Positions 8,851 to 17,695 of a DNA stretch of 64,000 bases are shown one piece after another. A model generated the notes under the pieces. It ran no database searches. It saw only the letters and a list, made by a program, of their open reading frames with translations, and was not told the origin of the DNA. This DNA is from Paenibacillus chitinolyticus NBRC 15660 (lineage in GTDB: Bacteria > Bacillota > Bacilli > Paenibacillales > NBRC-103111). Position 1 is the stretch's first letter. Each line of letters begins with the position of its first letter. The stretch spans positions 1 to 64,000 of the forward strand of contig NZ_BBJT01000007.1 in the NCBI RefSeq assembly GCF_000739915.1, given 5' to 3'. The position numbers were made by a program, and so were the translations under genes.

Positions 8851-10026
8851 CTAGTCTTGTACTCTGTTCACGCCGTCTCCGATGCTGCAAACGTAGAAAT
8901 CTCCTGTGAGTCCCGTTTGTTCTTTGTAGATTGATCCGACCTTCTCACGGAATGCCTCAATGCTGTCCTCATGCACGAGAGAGACGGTGCAGCCGCCGAA
9001 TCCGGCTCCCGTCATCCGTGATCCGAGGACGCCCGGCACGGACAGTGCGGCTTCTACCATCACATCGAGTTCCCGGCACGTAACTTCGTAAAGATCGCGC
9101 AAAGATTCGTGAGATCCGGTCATCAGCCGTCCGAAGGCTTCCAAGTCATTGGCTTTCAGCACATCTATGGATTTCAGCACGCGGTCGATTTCCTGCACGA
9201 CATGCTGCGCTCTCCGCCGAACGATGTCGTCCTTGATGATATCTTTGTTCGCCTCGAACTGCTCCAGACTGATTTGGCCAAGAAGCGTCAAGTCCGGGAA
9301 GCGGGTCTGCAAGTCGCGAACAGCCTGCTCGCACTGGCTTCTGCGTTCGTTGTATGCCGAATCTACGAGTCCGCGGCGCTTGTTCGTATTGCCGATCACA
9401 AGCTTGTAGCTTCCGCTCTGAAAAGGTACGAGTTCGTATTCCAGAGTATCGCACATGAGCAGAATCGCGTGATCCTTGCGTCCGTTGGCAACGGCAAACT
9501 GGTCCATGATGCCGCAGTTTACGCCCATGAACTCGTTTTCCGCTTTTTGGGCAAGCAGCGCCAGCTCCACCCGGTCTGCCGGGTATCCTTCCGCTTCCAG
9601 CAATCCGTACCCCGTGACCACTTCAATAGAAGCCGAGGACGAAAGCCCCGCCCCGTTCGGGATTTCACCGTGATACAGCATATCGTAGCCGGACCGGGGG
9701 CCCTGGCCTTTCTGCTGAAGCTTGGCGACTACGCCCTTCGGGTAGTTCATCCAGTCGTCTTCTTCCCGGTAAACGATATCGTCCAGGGAACAAGACCCTT
9801 TATGGGCGAAATTGGTGGAAGCCATGCGAAGCAGGCCTTCATTATTTTTGCGCAAAAGAAGGGTAGTGCCGAAAGTCAGGGCAGCCGGAAAGACATAGCC
9901 CCCGTTGTAATCGGTATGTTCGCCAATCAGATTAACACGGCCGGGAGCATGGAAAACTGTGATATCCTTCTCAGCCCCTCCGTACAGTTCGATAAATTGT
10001 GTTTTAAGGAGATTAAGATCGGCCAT
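8851..10026 (-). CDS. galK: Galactokinase
   Basis: 391 residues. The galactokinase signature GRVNLIGEHTDYNGG is near the N-terminus, the GHMP ATP loop is PNGAGLSSSASIEV, and GAGFGGCTVSLV is motif 3. It phosphorylates galactose at C1 with ATP. The ATG at 10026 (MADLN) follows AAAGGCGGTG; the in-frame ATG at 10053 has no such site. First gene of the operon, with a CcpA-like cre site 41-54 bases upstream of the start and a divergent AraC-type regulator beyond it. Confidence 0.96.
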   Translation of the reverse strand: MADLNLLKTQFIELYGGAEKDITVFHAPGRVNLIGEHTDYNGGYVFPAALTFGTTLLLRKNNEGLLRMASTNFAHKGSCSLDDIVYREEDDWMNYPKGVVAKLQQKGQGPRSGYDMLYHGEIPNGAGLSSSASIEVVTGYGLLEAEGYPADRVELALLAQKAENEFMGVNCGIMDQFAVANGRKDHAILLMCDTLEYELVPFQSGSYKLVIGNTNKRRGLVDSAYNERRSQCEQAVRDLQTRFPDLTLLGQISLEQFEANKDIIKDDIVRRRAQHVVQEIDRVLKSIDVLKANDLEAFGRLMTGSHESLRDLYEVTCRELDVMVEAALSVPGVLGSRMTGAGFGGCTVSLVHEDSIEAFREKVGSIYKEQTGLTGDFYVCSIGDGVNRVQD

Positions 10027-10066
10027 CTCGGCACCGCCTTTAAGTAGATTCATATTGTACTTGAAT

Positions 10067-10080
10067 TGTTAACGATTTCT
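10067..10080. promoter_or_regulatory. Candidate cre (CcpA) operator of galKET
   Basis: On the minus strand AGAAATCGTTAACA fits the cre consensus TGWAANCGNTNWCA at 13 of 14 positions (only the first base differs). Its place between the galK start and the upstream promoter region suits a catabolite-repression roadblock. The call rests on the match alone. Confidence 0.6.
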
Positions 10081-10324
10081 TGTTTCGTTCTTCTACCTCC
10101 AGTATAAGCGCGAACCACTTGAAGTCCTATGGAATGATGTAAGGACCATATGGAAAAATGTGATGTCGGAAGCACGCAGGAGATGGTAGGATGAAGGAAG
10201 AGCGGAAACTGTGCAGATTCCGGCGCAGGCAAACTCCTTGTCAGAACGAGTACGGGAAAAGAACTGCTTGTCCGGCGCCGCTTTTTCTTAACTCATTATC
10301 GCAAACAGGAGGATGTGAAGTCCA

Positions 10325-11191
10325 ATGAAGCGAGAACCCACTTACTATGTCGTGTCCAACCCGGAGCCGCCGGAAGATGCGGCTCTTCATGTACTCTTCT
10401 CCGGGGAAAGCCAGACCAAACCGCTCCACCGCCTGGGGCCTAAGGTGTACGATTATTTCCTCATCCATACGGTTATCTCCGGAAGAGGGCGGTTCACGGC
10501 AGCGGGCCGGGAGCTGCTTCTGGGCCCCGGTGACAGCTTCTGCATCGCGCCGGAGCAGCTCGTCGGCTATGAAGCCGACGAAGCCGATCCCTGGCGCTAC
10601 TGCTGGCTCGCCGTCACCGGTGCGGAAGCGGCGGCCCACATGCGCAAGGCCGGCCTCACGCCGGAGCAGCCGGTTATTCACACGGCGCATGCGGGCCGCC
10701 GTGTTCCGGCGCTTTTCCGGCGCCTGCAGCGCGCGCTGAGGCATAAGAGCGGCACGGCTTCGCTTCGTGCGCTCGGCTATCTTCATCTGCTGCTGGCCGA
10801 ATACGCCGACGCGGCACGGCCGCCCTTACCCGAGCCGGGTAAGGCGCATTCCCGTTCCCGGGCGGAGGTGACGGTGCAGCAGATGCTGCATTATTTGTCC
10901 ACGCAGTATGCCGAGGACATCTCGATCGAGTCTATGGCGGAAGCGCTCGGCTACAACCGGGCTTACCTGTCCCGGCTGTTCAAGGAGCATACCGGCCAGA
11001 CGTCGGTGTCTTTCTTGTCCAAGCTCCGGGTCGATAAAGCCCGGCAGCTTCTGCGGGAGCGGCTGGAGTTGACGATCGAGCAGATTGCTTTTTCGGTGGG
11101 ATTCCGTGATCCGCTTTACTTCTCCAAGCAGTTCAGGAGATGGTACGGCCTATCCCCGACGGACTACCGCAGCGATATGAAACGTATGTAG
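10325..11191 (+). CDS. AraC-family regulator, likely controlling galKET
   Basis: 288 residues. An N-terminal cupin-like sugar-binding domain (about 20-100; GRGRFTAAGRELLLGPGDSF) precedes two AraC helix-turn-helix motifs (about 180-285: EDISIESMAEALGYNRAYLSR and LTIEQIAFSVGFRDPLYFSKQFRRWYG). AGGAGGATG lies nine bases before the ATG. It is divergent from galK across about 300 bases, so a galactose-responsive activator of the operon is the natural reading, though the ligand is not proven. The C-terminal half is GC-richer than the N-terminus. Confidence 0.88.
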   Translation: MKREPTYYVVSNPEPPEDAALHVLFSGESQTKPLHRLGPKVYDYFLIHTVISGRGRFTAAGRELLLGPGDSFCIAPEQLVGYEADEADPWRYCWLAVTGAEAAAHMRKAGLTPEQPVIHTAHAGRRVPALFRRLQRALRHKSGTASLRALGYLHLLLAEYADAARPPLPEPGKAHSRSRAEVTVQQMLHYLSTQYAEDISIESMAEALGYNRAYLSRLFKEHTGQTSVSFLSKLRVDKARQLLRERLELTIEQIAFSVGFRDPLYFSKQFRRWYGLSPTDYRSDMKRM

Positions 11192-11315
11192 CCGCGCGAA
11201 GTTGGTCTTCCCGCGGAAACCCGGATTGGCCCCCGCTAGGACCGGCTCCCCATCCGATCCCCTCTCTTAAATTACTTGTGGTATAATTTACCTTAACTTT
11301 ATCGGGGAGGAATCC

Positions 11316-12092
11316 ATGACTTTTCCAGTGTATATTGACCTCGGCTTTATCCGACTGCATCCTCATCTTGTTTTTGAAGCGCTTGCCTATTTTATCGGAT
11401 TCCGTCTTTATCTCTATACCCGGAGCAAGGAAAAACTCCAGGCAAGTCAGGCTCTCTGGGTCCTCGTCGGTGCCACACTGGGGGCGGCTGCAGGATCGAA
11501 GGCGCTTTACTGGCTGGAAGACCCCGCCTTGACCCTGCAGCGCTGGAACGATATGACCTACCTAATGGAAGGTAAAACGATTGTCGGAGGGCTCCTCGGA
11601 GGACTAATCGGCGTGGAATGGACCAAAAAAAGAATCGGGCACACCCGTTCCACAGGCGATGATATGGCTCTGCCGCTTCTTACGGGGATGATGATCGGAC
11701 GGATCGGCTGCTTTCTGACCGGTCTGGATGATCATACCTACGGAATCCCGACAGGCTGGGTAACAGGTGTCGACTTTGGCGATGGCATTCTCCGTCATCC
11801 GACTCAGCTTTACGAGATCGCTTTCCTGCTTCTTCTGGGCATCACGATCTTGGTGATGAAAAACCGTGCCAGGCACGGATCCGTTCACCTTCCGGACGGC
11901 ATGTCGTTCATTATATTCATGGGAGGCTACCTTCTTTTCCGCCTGCTGGTCGACTTTATCAAACCGACTCCCCACCCGTATGCCGGACTGAACAACATTC
12001 AGCTCGCCTGCATAGCGGGCCTGATCTATTACACCCTGCTTCTGCGGCGTAAGCTTTCCGCGAAACCTACCTTAATCGGGAAAGGAACCTGA
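11316..12092 (+). CDS. Lgt-like membrane protein (prolipoprotein diacylglyceryl transferase family, divergent)
   Basis: 258 residues with about seven hydrophobic segments. The layout matches Lgt: an early HPHLVFEALAYFIGF segment, a glycine-rich core (TIVGGLLGGLIG, about 88-99), GRIGCF at 128-133 and RHPTQLYE at about 160-167. True Lgt has GRxGNFxNxE at the core motif; here the key Asn is Cys and the rest differs, so ordinary lipoprotein lipidation is doubtful. It starts the plus-strand cluster 11316-15504, five bases before a radical SAM gene, which suggests a joint role on a lipid or lipoprotein. GGGGAGG precedes the ATG. Confidence 0.85.
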   Translation: MTFPVYIDLGFIRLHPHLVFEALAYFIGFRLYLYTRSKEKLQASQALWVLVGATLGAAAGSKALYWLEDPALTLQRWNDMTYLMEGKTIVGGLLGGLIGVEWTKKRIGHTRSTGDDMALPLLTGMMIGRIGCFLTGLDDHTYGIPTGWVTGVDFGDGILRHPTQLYEIAFLLLLGITILVMKNRARHGSVHLPDGMSFIIFMGGYLLFRLLVDFIKPTPHPYAGLNNIQLACIAGLIYYTLLLRRKLSAKPTLIGKGT

Positions 12093-12097
12093 CCTCC

Positions 12098-13510
12098 ATG
12101 CCTACCAAAAACCGTCCTTATTTGTTCTACGAACTCACCAACAGCATATGTTCCCAATGTCTCCGTAAAGTGGAGGCGAAGGTCATTATCGAGGATGAGA
12201 ACGTTTATCTGCTTAAATACTGCGGCCGGCACGGCCGGGAAAAGGTTCTGATCTCGGATGATGCGGAGTATTACAAACGGTGCCGCGAATTTTTGAAACC
12301 CGCTGAAATGCCCCAGCACTGGAATACGCCGATCAAGTACGGCTGTCCATACGATTGCGGGCTGTGCCCGGACCATGAGCAGCACAGCTGCCTGACGCTC
12401 CTGGAGATTACGGACAAATGCAACCTCCAGTGTCCGATCTGCTATGCCGAATCTTCTCCGAAACGGGAGACCTGGCGTTCTTTGGAGCAGATCGAAACCA
12501 TGCTTAACGCTATCGTACGCAACGAAGAAGAACCGGATATCGTGCAGATCAGCGGCGGCGAGCCGACGATCCATCCCCAATTTTTCGAGATTCTCGATCT
12601 GGCCAAAACAAAACCCATTAAACACCTTATGGTGAACACCAACGGGTTGAGAATCGCCCAAGACCGGGAATTCGTGCGGAAGCTGTCCCGATATATGCCG
12701 GGATTCGAGCTGTACCTCCAGTTTGACAGTTTTGAAGAAGAGGCCCTCCGCGAACTGCGCGGGGCAGACTTGCGTGATGTGCGCCGGCGTGCGATCGAAC
12801 ATCTCAATGAATTTAATATCTCGACCACTCTCGTAGTCACTCTAAAAAAGGGACTCAACGACTCCGAGGTCGGCGATATTATCCGTTACGGGCTGCAGCA
12901 GCGCGCGGTCCGGGGCGTAACGTTCCAGCCGGTTCAAGTTGCCGGTCGTACCGAAGCGTTCGATCCGGCCAAAGACCGGCTGACACTCAGCGAAGTGCGC
13001 CGGATGATTATCGAACAATCCGGTATTTTTCAGCCGGAAGATATTATACCGGTTCCCTGTCATCCGGACTGCCTCGCCATGGGATATGCTTTGAAGCTGG
13101 GAGGACAGGCCTTACCGCTAACCGGGATGATCGACCCTCAAATTTTGCTGGAAGGCGGCCGCAATACGATCGTATTCGAGCAGGATCAGACGTTAAAGGA
13201 TCAAGTCTTCGACCTATTCTCGACCGCTCATTCTCCCGAGTCGTCGGCGCTTTCGCTGAAAAATCTACTCTGTTGCCTGCCGTCCGTCGCCGTACCAGAG
13301 CATATCGGGTATGACAATGTGTTCCGCGTACTCATTATGCAGTTCCTGGACCCTTACAATTTCGATGTCCGTTCCGTAAAAAAATCATGTGTGCATATCG
13401 CTCATCCCGACGGAAGAATCATCCCCTTCGATACGTATAATTTATTTTACCGGGACGGCCGTGAAGCACTGTTGGAAGAGCTGCGCGCGGAGACGGGAGG
13501 GCTCGCATGA
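12098..13510 (+). CDS. Radical SAM protein of the Tes-like (MJ0619/tetraether lipid synthase) family
   Basis: 470 residues. The radical SAM CX3CX2C is C108, C112, C115 (CNLQCPIC), followed by SGGEP (152-156). An N-terminal CxxC plus Cys (C18, C21, C42), the run C83, C87, C90, C98 (GCPYDCGLCPDH) and C321/C325 (PCHPDC) suggest several extra metal sites. This Cys pattern and the segments TNSICSQCLRKVEAKV and PYDCGLCPDH are those I associate with the archaeal MJ0619/Tes family, which joins lipid tails through C-C bonds between sp3 carbons. The lipid substrate here is inferred. It lies five bases after the Lgt-like gene and overlaps the next gene by ATGA. Confidence 0.8.
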   Translation: MPTKNRPYLFYELTNSICSQCLRKVEAKVIIEDENVYLLKYCGRHGREKVLISDDAEYYKRCREFLKPAEMPQHWNTPIKYGCPYDCGLCPDHEQHSCLTLLEITDKCNLQCPICYAESSPKRETWRSLEQIETMLNAIVRNEEEPDIVQISGGEPTIHPQFFEILDLAKTKPIKHLMVNTNGLRIAQDREFVRKLSRYMPGFELYLQFDSFEEEALRELRGADLRDVRRRAIEHLNEFNISTTLVVTLKKGLNDSEVGDIIRYGLQQRAVRGVTFQPVQVAGRTEAFDPAKDRLTLSEVRRMIIEQSGIFQPEDIIPVPCHPDCLAMGYALKLGGQALPLTGMIDPQILLEGGRNTIVFEQDQTLKDQVFDLFSTAHSPESSALSLKNLLCCLPSVAVPEHIGYDNVFRVLIMQFLDPYNFDVRSVKKSCVHIAHPDGRIIPFDTYNLFYRDGREALLEELRAETGGLA

Positions 13511-13941
13511 GTGATTATAAAAACGATCCGACTGAGAGCGGTACGCAGCCGGAGGCGGGAACTTCATCCGAATCCGGGAAGGAAAAAGGACCGGAACCAG
13601 CCTGGAATTCCGAACCTGGGGATCACGCAACGGAGACTGGCTCCGAACAAACTTCCTCTCCACCCTCTCATGAACATGGCGGGTCCGGCCGGACCCGTCG
13701 TCCGTGGAAAGGACTCGATGTCTCGAAAGGAATCGGCTGGGTGGCGCTTGGCCATCTCTTATGGCTCTTTGCCCTTCCGATGTACTTTGGGATCGGCATC
13801 GTACAGATGCTCTACGTATTGCCGCTTCTCCTTATTTTCAGCAAACGGACAGCCGTCGTTCAGGGAATTCTTATAGGAGCGGGAATAACGTTCCTTTTGA
13901 ATGCTGCTTGTTTCGGCTATGTCATGTTTAGTTTTGGCTGA
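13507..13941 (+). CDS. Small membrane protein with a disordered acidic N-terminus
   Basis: 144 residues. The first ~70 are Ser/Glu/Gly/Pro-rich and low in complexity (tandem TESGT-, SESGK- and HATETGS-like stretches), without a signal peptide. Two hydrophobic helices follow (about 75-97 and 105-140). The start overlaps the radical SAM stop by ATGA, so translation is probably coupled and the protein may be a membrane partner of that enzyme. No family recognised. Confidence 0.7.
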   Translation: MSDYKNDPTESGTQPEAGTSSESGKEKGPEPAWNSEPGDHATETGSEQTSSPPSHEHGGSGRTRRPWKGLDVSKGIGWVALGHLLWLFALPMYFGIGIVQMLYVLPLLLIFSKRTAVVQGILIGAGITFLLNAACFGYVMFSFG

Positions 13942-13992
13942 TCCTCTGTCGGAAGCAAGGAATAGAGAAGCCGCCGGAATGGAGGCCGTTAG

Positions 13993-14898
13993 TTGAAAAA
14001 TCCGTTGATTGCAGTTTTTCTTCTGGCTTTGGCCAGTTGGATCGGAAACCTATGGGTTTATGAAAAAAATCAGCTGCCGGAGCCTGTCTTTCTATCGCAT
14101 TTTATTGATCTCCCTCTTGAAGAGGGAGCCAGCTTTAAACTCTCCTATCTGGAGAATCACCGAGGCCTTCACATTGTAGACGTAGAGGTTCCGGAGCTGC
14201 CCTATGCTTCCGTCAATTTTCTAAATAAAAACCGGTATGCCTATCAAAATTATCAATCGGTTCTGATCTCTCTGGAACAGCAGGGCCAGGAAACAGACCC
14301 GTCTGCAGCCCCTTTGCATATTAAGCAGGTTCGCGCCTGGCTCAGTGACGGAAGTTCCCGCATGCTGGATATCGGTGACGTTACCCTCACACCACAGGCT
14401 AAAAATACCGCCGATCGCTCCTTGTTCGAATTTTCAAGCGGCGGCACTTCCAATCAGAATGTCGGGTACACTCTTGTGACGACCAAAGAAGACCTGATAT
14501 TGACAGGGGTTGAATCCCCCTACCCGGATGACAACTACCCCCGCATGAAATTGTATCTCGATGCGCTCTCTTTGGAACAGGAGCCCGGTTATCGGACCTC
14601 TCTTCAATCCGGAGATAAGGCGGAGGTGGAGGGTCTTCCCGTCGAAGAAATTTCATTTCCTGTAGCCGTAAAAAAGGGCAGCTACATGCGTTTATCTTAC
14701 CGGCTCGAAGACACAGGTACAGATACACCCGAGCATAAAGCAGCCGAAAAATATAATCGAATCGAAGGAGCCGTTCGGGTCAAAGCCCAAGCTTCTGACG
14801 GCTTTAAAGACGACATGGCCGGATTTATAAGGTATGAGTCCGATCTGAGCGCTTCAGACATCCGAAAGATCGTTCAAACCAGAAGGGAGCTGCCTTAG
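13993..14898 (+). CDS. Exported protein of unknown function
   Basis: 301 residues. The TTG at 13993 is chosen since GGAGG is nine bases upstream and gives a signal-peptide-like start (MKNPLIAVFLLALASWIGNLW). The remainder is soluble, beta-rich in appearance, without Cys, so it is probably extracytoplasmic and anchored by its N-terminal helix. It directly abuts the next gene. Its place after the Lgt-like and radical SAM genes is the only clue to function. Confidence 0.65.
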   Translation: MKNPLIAVFLLALASWIGNLWVYEKNQLPEPVFLSHFIDLPLEEGASFKLSYLENHRGLHIVDVEVPELPYASVNFLNKNRYAYQNYQSVLISLEQQGQETDPSAAPLHIKQVRAWLSDGSSRMLDIGDVTLTPQAKNTADRSLFEFSSGGTSNQNVGYTLVTTKEDLILTGVESPYPDDNYPRMKLYLDALSLEQEPGYRTSLQSGDKAEVEGLPVEEISFPVAVKKGSYMRLSYRLEDTGTDTPEHKAAEKYNRIEGAVRVKAQASDGFKDDMAGFIRYESDLSASDIRKIVQTRRELP

Positions 14899-15504
14899 TT
14901 GAGCCGCCTTTATTTTCGGATCTCGTGGGGATTGACCCTGGTTTTCCTCCATTTTCGTATTCAGTCCGTGGATCTGCTTCCCGATTTCATCGGATTTTGG
15001 ATGGCCGCTTCCGCACTCGGCGAGCTTGGAAAGCAGGAGCAAGCATTCCGGGTTGCGCGCCGGTTTGCTACCGTGCTTATTTTTTTATCGCTGCCGAATG
15101 AAATCAACCTAGGAGGGGCCCTGGTCACAAATCAGGAATTTTCTTTCCTCTGGTTCTCGCTTGGACTGGTCAATTCGGCGCTTTTGCTGGCCTTCATCTA
15201 TTATCTTTGTACCGGTGTTATTTCTGCCGCTGCCCGCAGCAGCCTTCCCGAGCTGGCACAAAGCGCCCATATCCGCAGATCCGTTTTTTTAGCGGTTACA
15301 GGCGCCACGCTTATACTAAGTCCTCTGGCATTAAATATGCCGGAAGCTTGGCAATTTCTTCTAATTGCTCTAGGTATAGTCGGATTTTTGTCGGGAATCT
15401 CCATTATTCTGCTGCTGCGCAGGGCAGGCCAACTTTTGGGACCGCTGAAGCCAGCCCCTGATAAACGAGAAAGTATAATTAGCGGCGAAGACGAAAATAT
15501 GTAA
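14899..15504 (+). CDS. Integral membrane protein of unknown function
   Basis: 201 residues with about five hydrophobic segments and a short charged tail. A TTG start at 14899 lies immediately after the preceding stop, with GAAGGGAG upstream, which implies translational coupling. The N-terminus (LHFRIQSVDLLPDFIGF) recalls small membrane proteins with an amphipathic first helix, but no family is recognised. Last gene of the 11316-15504 cluster; a strong terminator follows. Confidence 0.65.
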   Translation: MSRLYFRISWGLTLVFLHFRIQSVDLLPDFIGFWMAASALGELGKQEQAFRVARRFATVLIFLSLPNEINLGGALVTNQEFSFLWFSLGLVNSALLLAFIYYLCTGVISAAARSSLPELAQSAHIRRSVFLAVTGATLILSPLALNMPEAWQFLLIALGIVGFLSGISIILLLRRAGQLLGPLKPAPDKRESIISGEDENM

Positions 15505-15580
15505 ACCGCGGACCTTCCCCATTAGCCCCGCCAAGTTAACTGAACACAACTGCTCCTGCTGCTCTTATCCCCCGGAAACT

Positions 15581-15634
15581 AAAAAAAGAGGCTGTCCCTA
15601 AGTCACTTTCGTGACTTTTGGGACAGCCTTTTTT
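15581..15634. terminator. Bidirectional terminator
   Basis: The stem AGGCTGTCCC / GGGACAGCCT, with an inner GTCAC/GTGAC hairpin, has an A run before and a T run after. It separates the plus-strand lipid-type cluster from the minus-strand nup operon. Confidence 0.9.
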
Positions 15635-15655
15635 GCTTCGTTGATTCCGTTCAGC

Positions 15656-16615
15656 TTAACGCTTGCCCGGATCGTAAGGCTCGCCGAGGGCGGCAGGCGG
15701 ATAAGCACGGCCGACCGCACCTGCAAGAACCAGAATGGTCAAGACATACGGGAGCATAAAGATGAACTCCTGCGGGATGCTCTGAGACCATTCGAACAAC
15801 TGCACGTAGTTCCGGATCGCTTGAGAAAGACCGAAGAAGACGGCGGCTCCAAGCGCTCCTACCGGATGCCATTTACCGAAGATCATCGCAGCCAGGGCGA
15901 TATAACCCTGTCCGGAGATGGTGTTATGCGAGAAGTTGCTTGTCGTCGTCAGGGCGATCGTCGCTCCGCCCAGTCCGGCGAAAGCGCCGCTCAGCATAAC
16001 GCCGATATACCGCATGCGGCGAACGTTGACACCGACGGTGTCAGCTGCGCTCGGGTGTTCCCCGACGGAACGGAGACGCAGACCGAACGGCGTTTTGAAC
16101 AGCACATAATAGGATACGGCCACAAGAATCAGCGCGATATAGGTGGTCGGGTAGGCCGTAAAAATACCGTAACCGAGTACCGGGATTTGCGAGAGACCCG
16201 GAATCGCCCATTTGCTGAATACTTCCGTCAGCGTTTCCGTTTGTCCTGCACCCTCGAAGAGAAGCTTGACGAGGTAGACCGTTACGCCCGCCGCCAGGAA
16301 GTTGATGACCACACCGCTGATGACCTGGTCCGATTTGAACGTGATGGTCGCAACGGCATGGATAAGCGAGAACAAAACCCCGAATACGAGCGCCGCCAGA
16401 AGTCCGATCCAGGGGGACATGCTTCCCATGCCGGCTTCCTGTGCGTAAAACGTACTGACCGCCGCGGCGAACGCACCGGATACCATCAGGCCTTCCAGTC
16501 CGATGTTGGTAACCCCGGAACGCTCCGAGAAAATACCGCCAAGGGCTGCAAAAATGAGCGCCGTGGAAAATACCAGCGTTGTATTGATCAGCTGACCCAA
16601 AATATCCAAACTCAT
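15656..16615 (-). CDS. nupQ: Nucleoside ABC transporter permease NupQ-like
   Basis: 319 residues, about nine hydrophobic segments, of the BPD_transp_2 family. It matches the guanosine/nucleoside permease NupQ (YufQ) of Bacillus: early ALGGIFSERSGVTNIGLEGLMV, later GVNVRRMRYIGVMLSGAFAG. One of two inner-membrane permeases of the importer. Its ATG at 16615 directly abuts the nupP stop. Last gene of the nupNOPQ operon. Confidence 0.9.
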   Translation of the reverse strand: MSLDILGQLINTTLVFSTALIFAALGGIFSERSGVTNIGLEGLMVSGAFAAAVSTFYAQEAGMGSMSPWIGLLAALVFGVLFSLIHAVATITFKSDQVISGVVINFLAAGVTVYLVKLLFEGAGQTETLTEVFSKWAIPGLSQIPVLGYGIFTAYPTTYIALILVAVSYYVLFKTPFGLRLRSVGEHPSAADTVGVNVRRMRYIGVMLSGAFAGLGGATIALTTTSNFSHNTISGQGYIALAAMIFGKWHPVGALGAAVFFGLSQAIRNYVQLFEWSQSIPQEFIFMLPYVLTILVLAGAVGRAYPPAALGEPYDPGKR

Positions 16616-17695
16616 CTAGACCACCTTCTCTTTCTTACGCTTGAAATAGAGAGGGGCAATTACCCAGCGCACGATGCCTTGTGCGGCTACAAAGAAAATG
16701 ATCGAACCGATAACGATCCGGATCAACTCCGGCGGCACGTCGGCGCCAAAGCTCATTCCCGCGGATCCGTAAGTCAAGATACCGAACAGAGAAGCGGCAA
16801 GAAGTACGCCGAACGGATTCGTCAGCCCCAGCAGGGCAACCGCGATTCCGTCGAAACCGTAACCCGGCGACGCCGGCATAACGGTCTGGTAGTGGAACAC
16901 GCCCAGCACCTCAAACACGCCGGCCAGACCGGCAAACATTCCGCTGATAAACATGGCTTTGATGATGTTCTTGTTCACATTCATCCCCGCATATTCAGCG
17001 GCATTCGTGTTGTGGCCTACGGCACGGAGCTCATACCCCTGCTTCGTCTTCCACAGGAAGAAGTAGAAGAACACGGCGGCAAGGATGGCAAAAAGCGTTC
17101 CCCAGTGCAGACGGGCGTTATCAAACATAGCGGACAGCCAGCCTAAGCTGACCGAAGCCGTCGGCTCGATGTCAACGGAACGCTGCTGCCCTTTCAGGAG
17201 CAGGAAATGGTTGACCGTGTAGTTCGCCAAATAAAGAGCGATCCAGTTGAGCATGATCGTGGTAATAACTTCGTTTACGCCCCGCTTTGCTTTCAGATAG
17301 CCCGCAATAGCTGCCCAAAGGCCGCCGAGAAGGGCGCCTACGATAATGGCAAGCGGTGCATGAATGATCGCCGGCAGTCCGCCCAGCTTAATGCCGACGA
17401 AGGAAGCGCCTGTCATCCCGATGATAAACTGGCCCTCTCCGCCGATGTTAAACAGACCCGCGCGGAAAGCGAAAGCGACCGCAAGACCCGTCAAAATGAG
17501 CGGGGTAATCTCGCGGATTGTCTCGCCGAAATCGTACATATTCCCGAATACCCGCGAAAACAGCGAGGAGTATGCGGTTATGGGATTGTAGCCGCCCGCC
17601 AGCATAACGATGGCGCCGAATACAAACCCGAGCACGATGGCCGCGAGAGGAATGATAGCGGAATCCCGCATAAAAAACTTCATTACTTTATTCAT
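16616..17695 (-). CDS. nupP: Nucleoside ABC transporter permease NupP-like
   Basis: 359 residues, about ten hydrophobic segments. FNIGGEGQFIIGMTGASF and KRGVNEVITTIMLNWIALY are typical of the NupP/YufP permease subfamily. It forms the channel with NupQ. The ATG at 17695 overlaps the end of nupO by eight bases, which implies translational coupling. Confidence 0.9.
   Translation of the reverse strand: MNKVMKFFMRDSAIIPLAAIVLGFVFGAIVMLAGGYNPITAYSSLFSRVFGNMYDFGETIREITPLILTGLAVAFAFRAGLFNIGGEGQFIIGMTGASFVGIKLGGLPAIIHAPLAIIVGALLGGLWAAIAGYLKAKRGVNEVITTIMLNWIALYLANYTVNHFLLLKGQQRSVDIEPTASVSLGWLSAMFDNARLHWGTLFAILAAVFFYFFLWKTKQGYELRAVGHNTNAAEYAGMNVNKNIIKAMFISGMFAGLAGVFEVLGVFHYQTVMPASPGYGFDGIAVALLGLTNPFGVLLAASLFGILTYGSAGMSFGADVPPELIRIVIGSIIFFVAAQGIVRWVIAPLYFKRKKEKVV

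Noticed and set aside
15611-17146. Long plus-strand frame of 511 codons
   Set aside because: It lies opposite nupQ and nupP, has no ribosome site and a composition rich in Arg/His/Asp typical of antisense frames of GC-rich genes.
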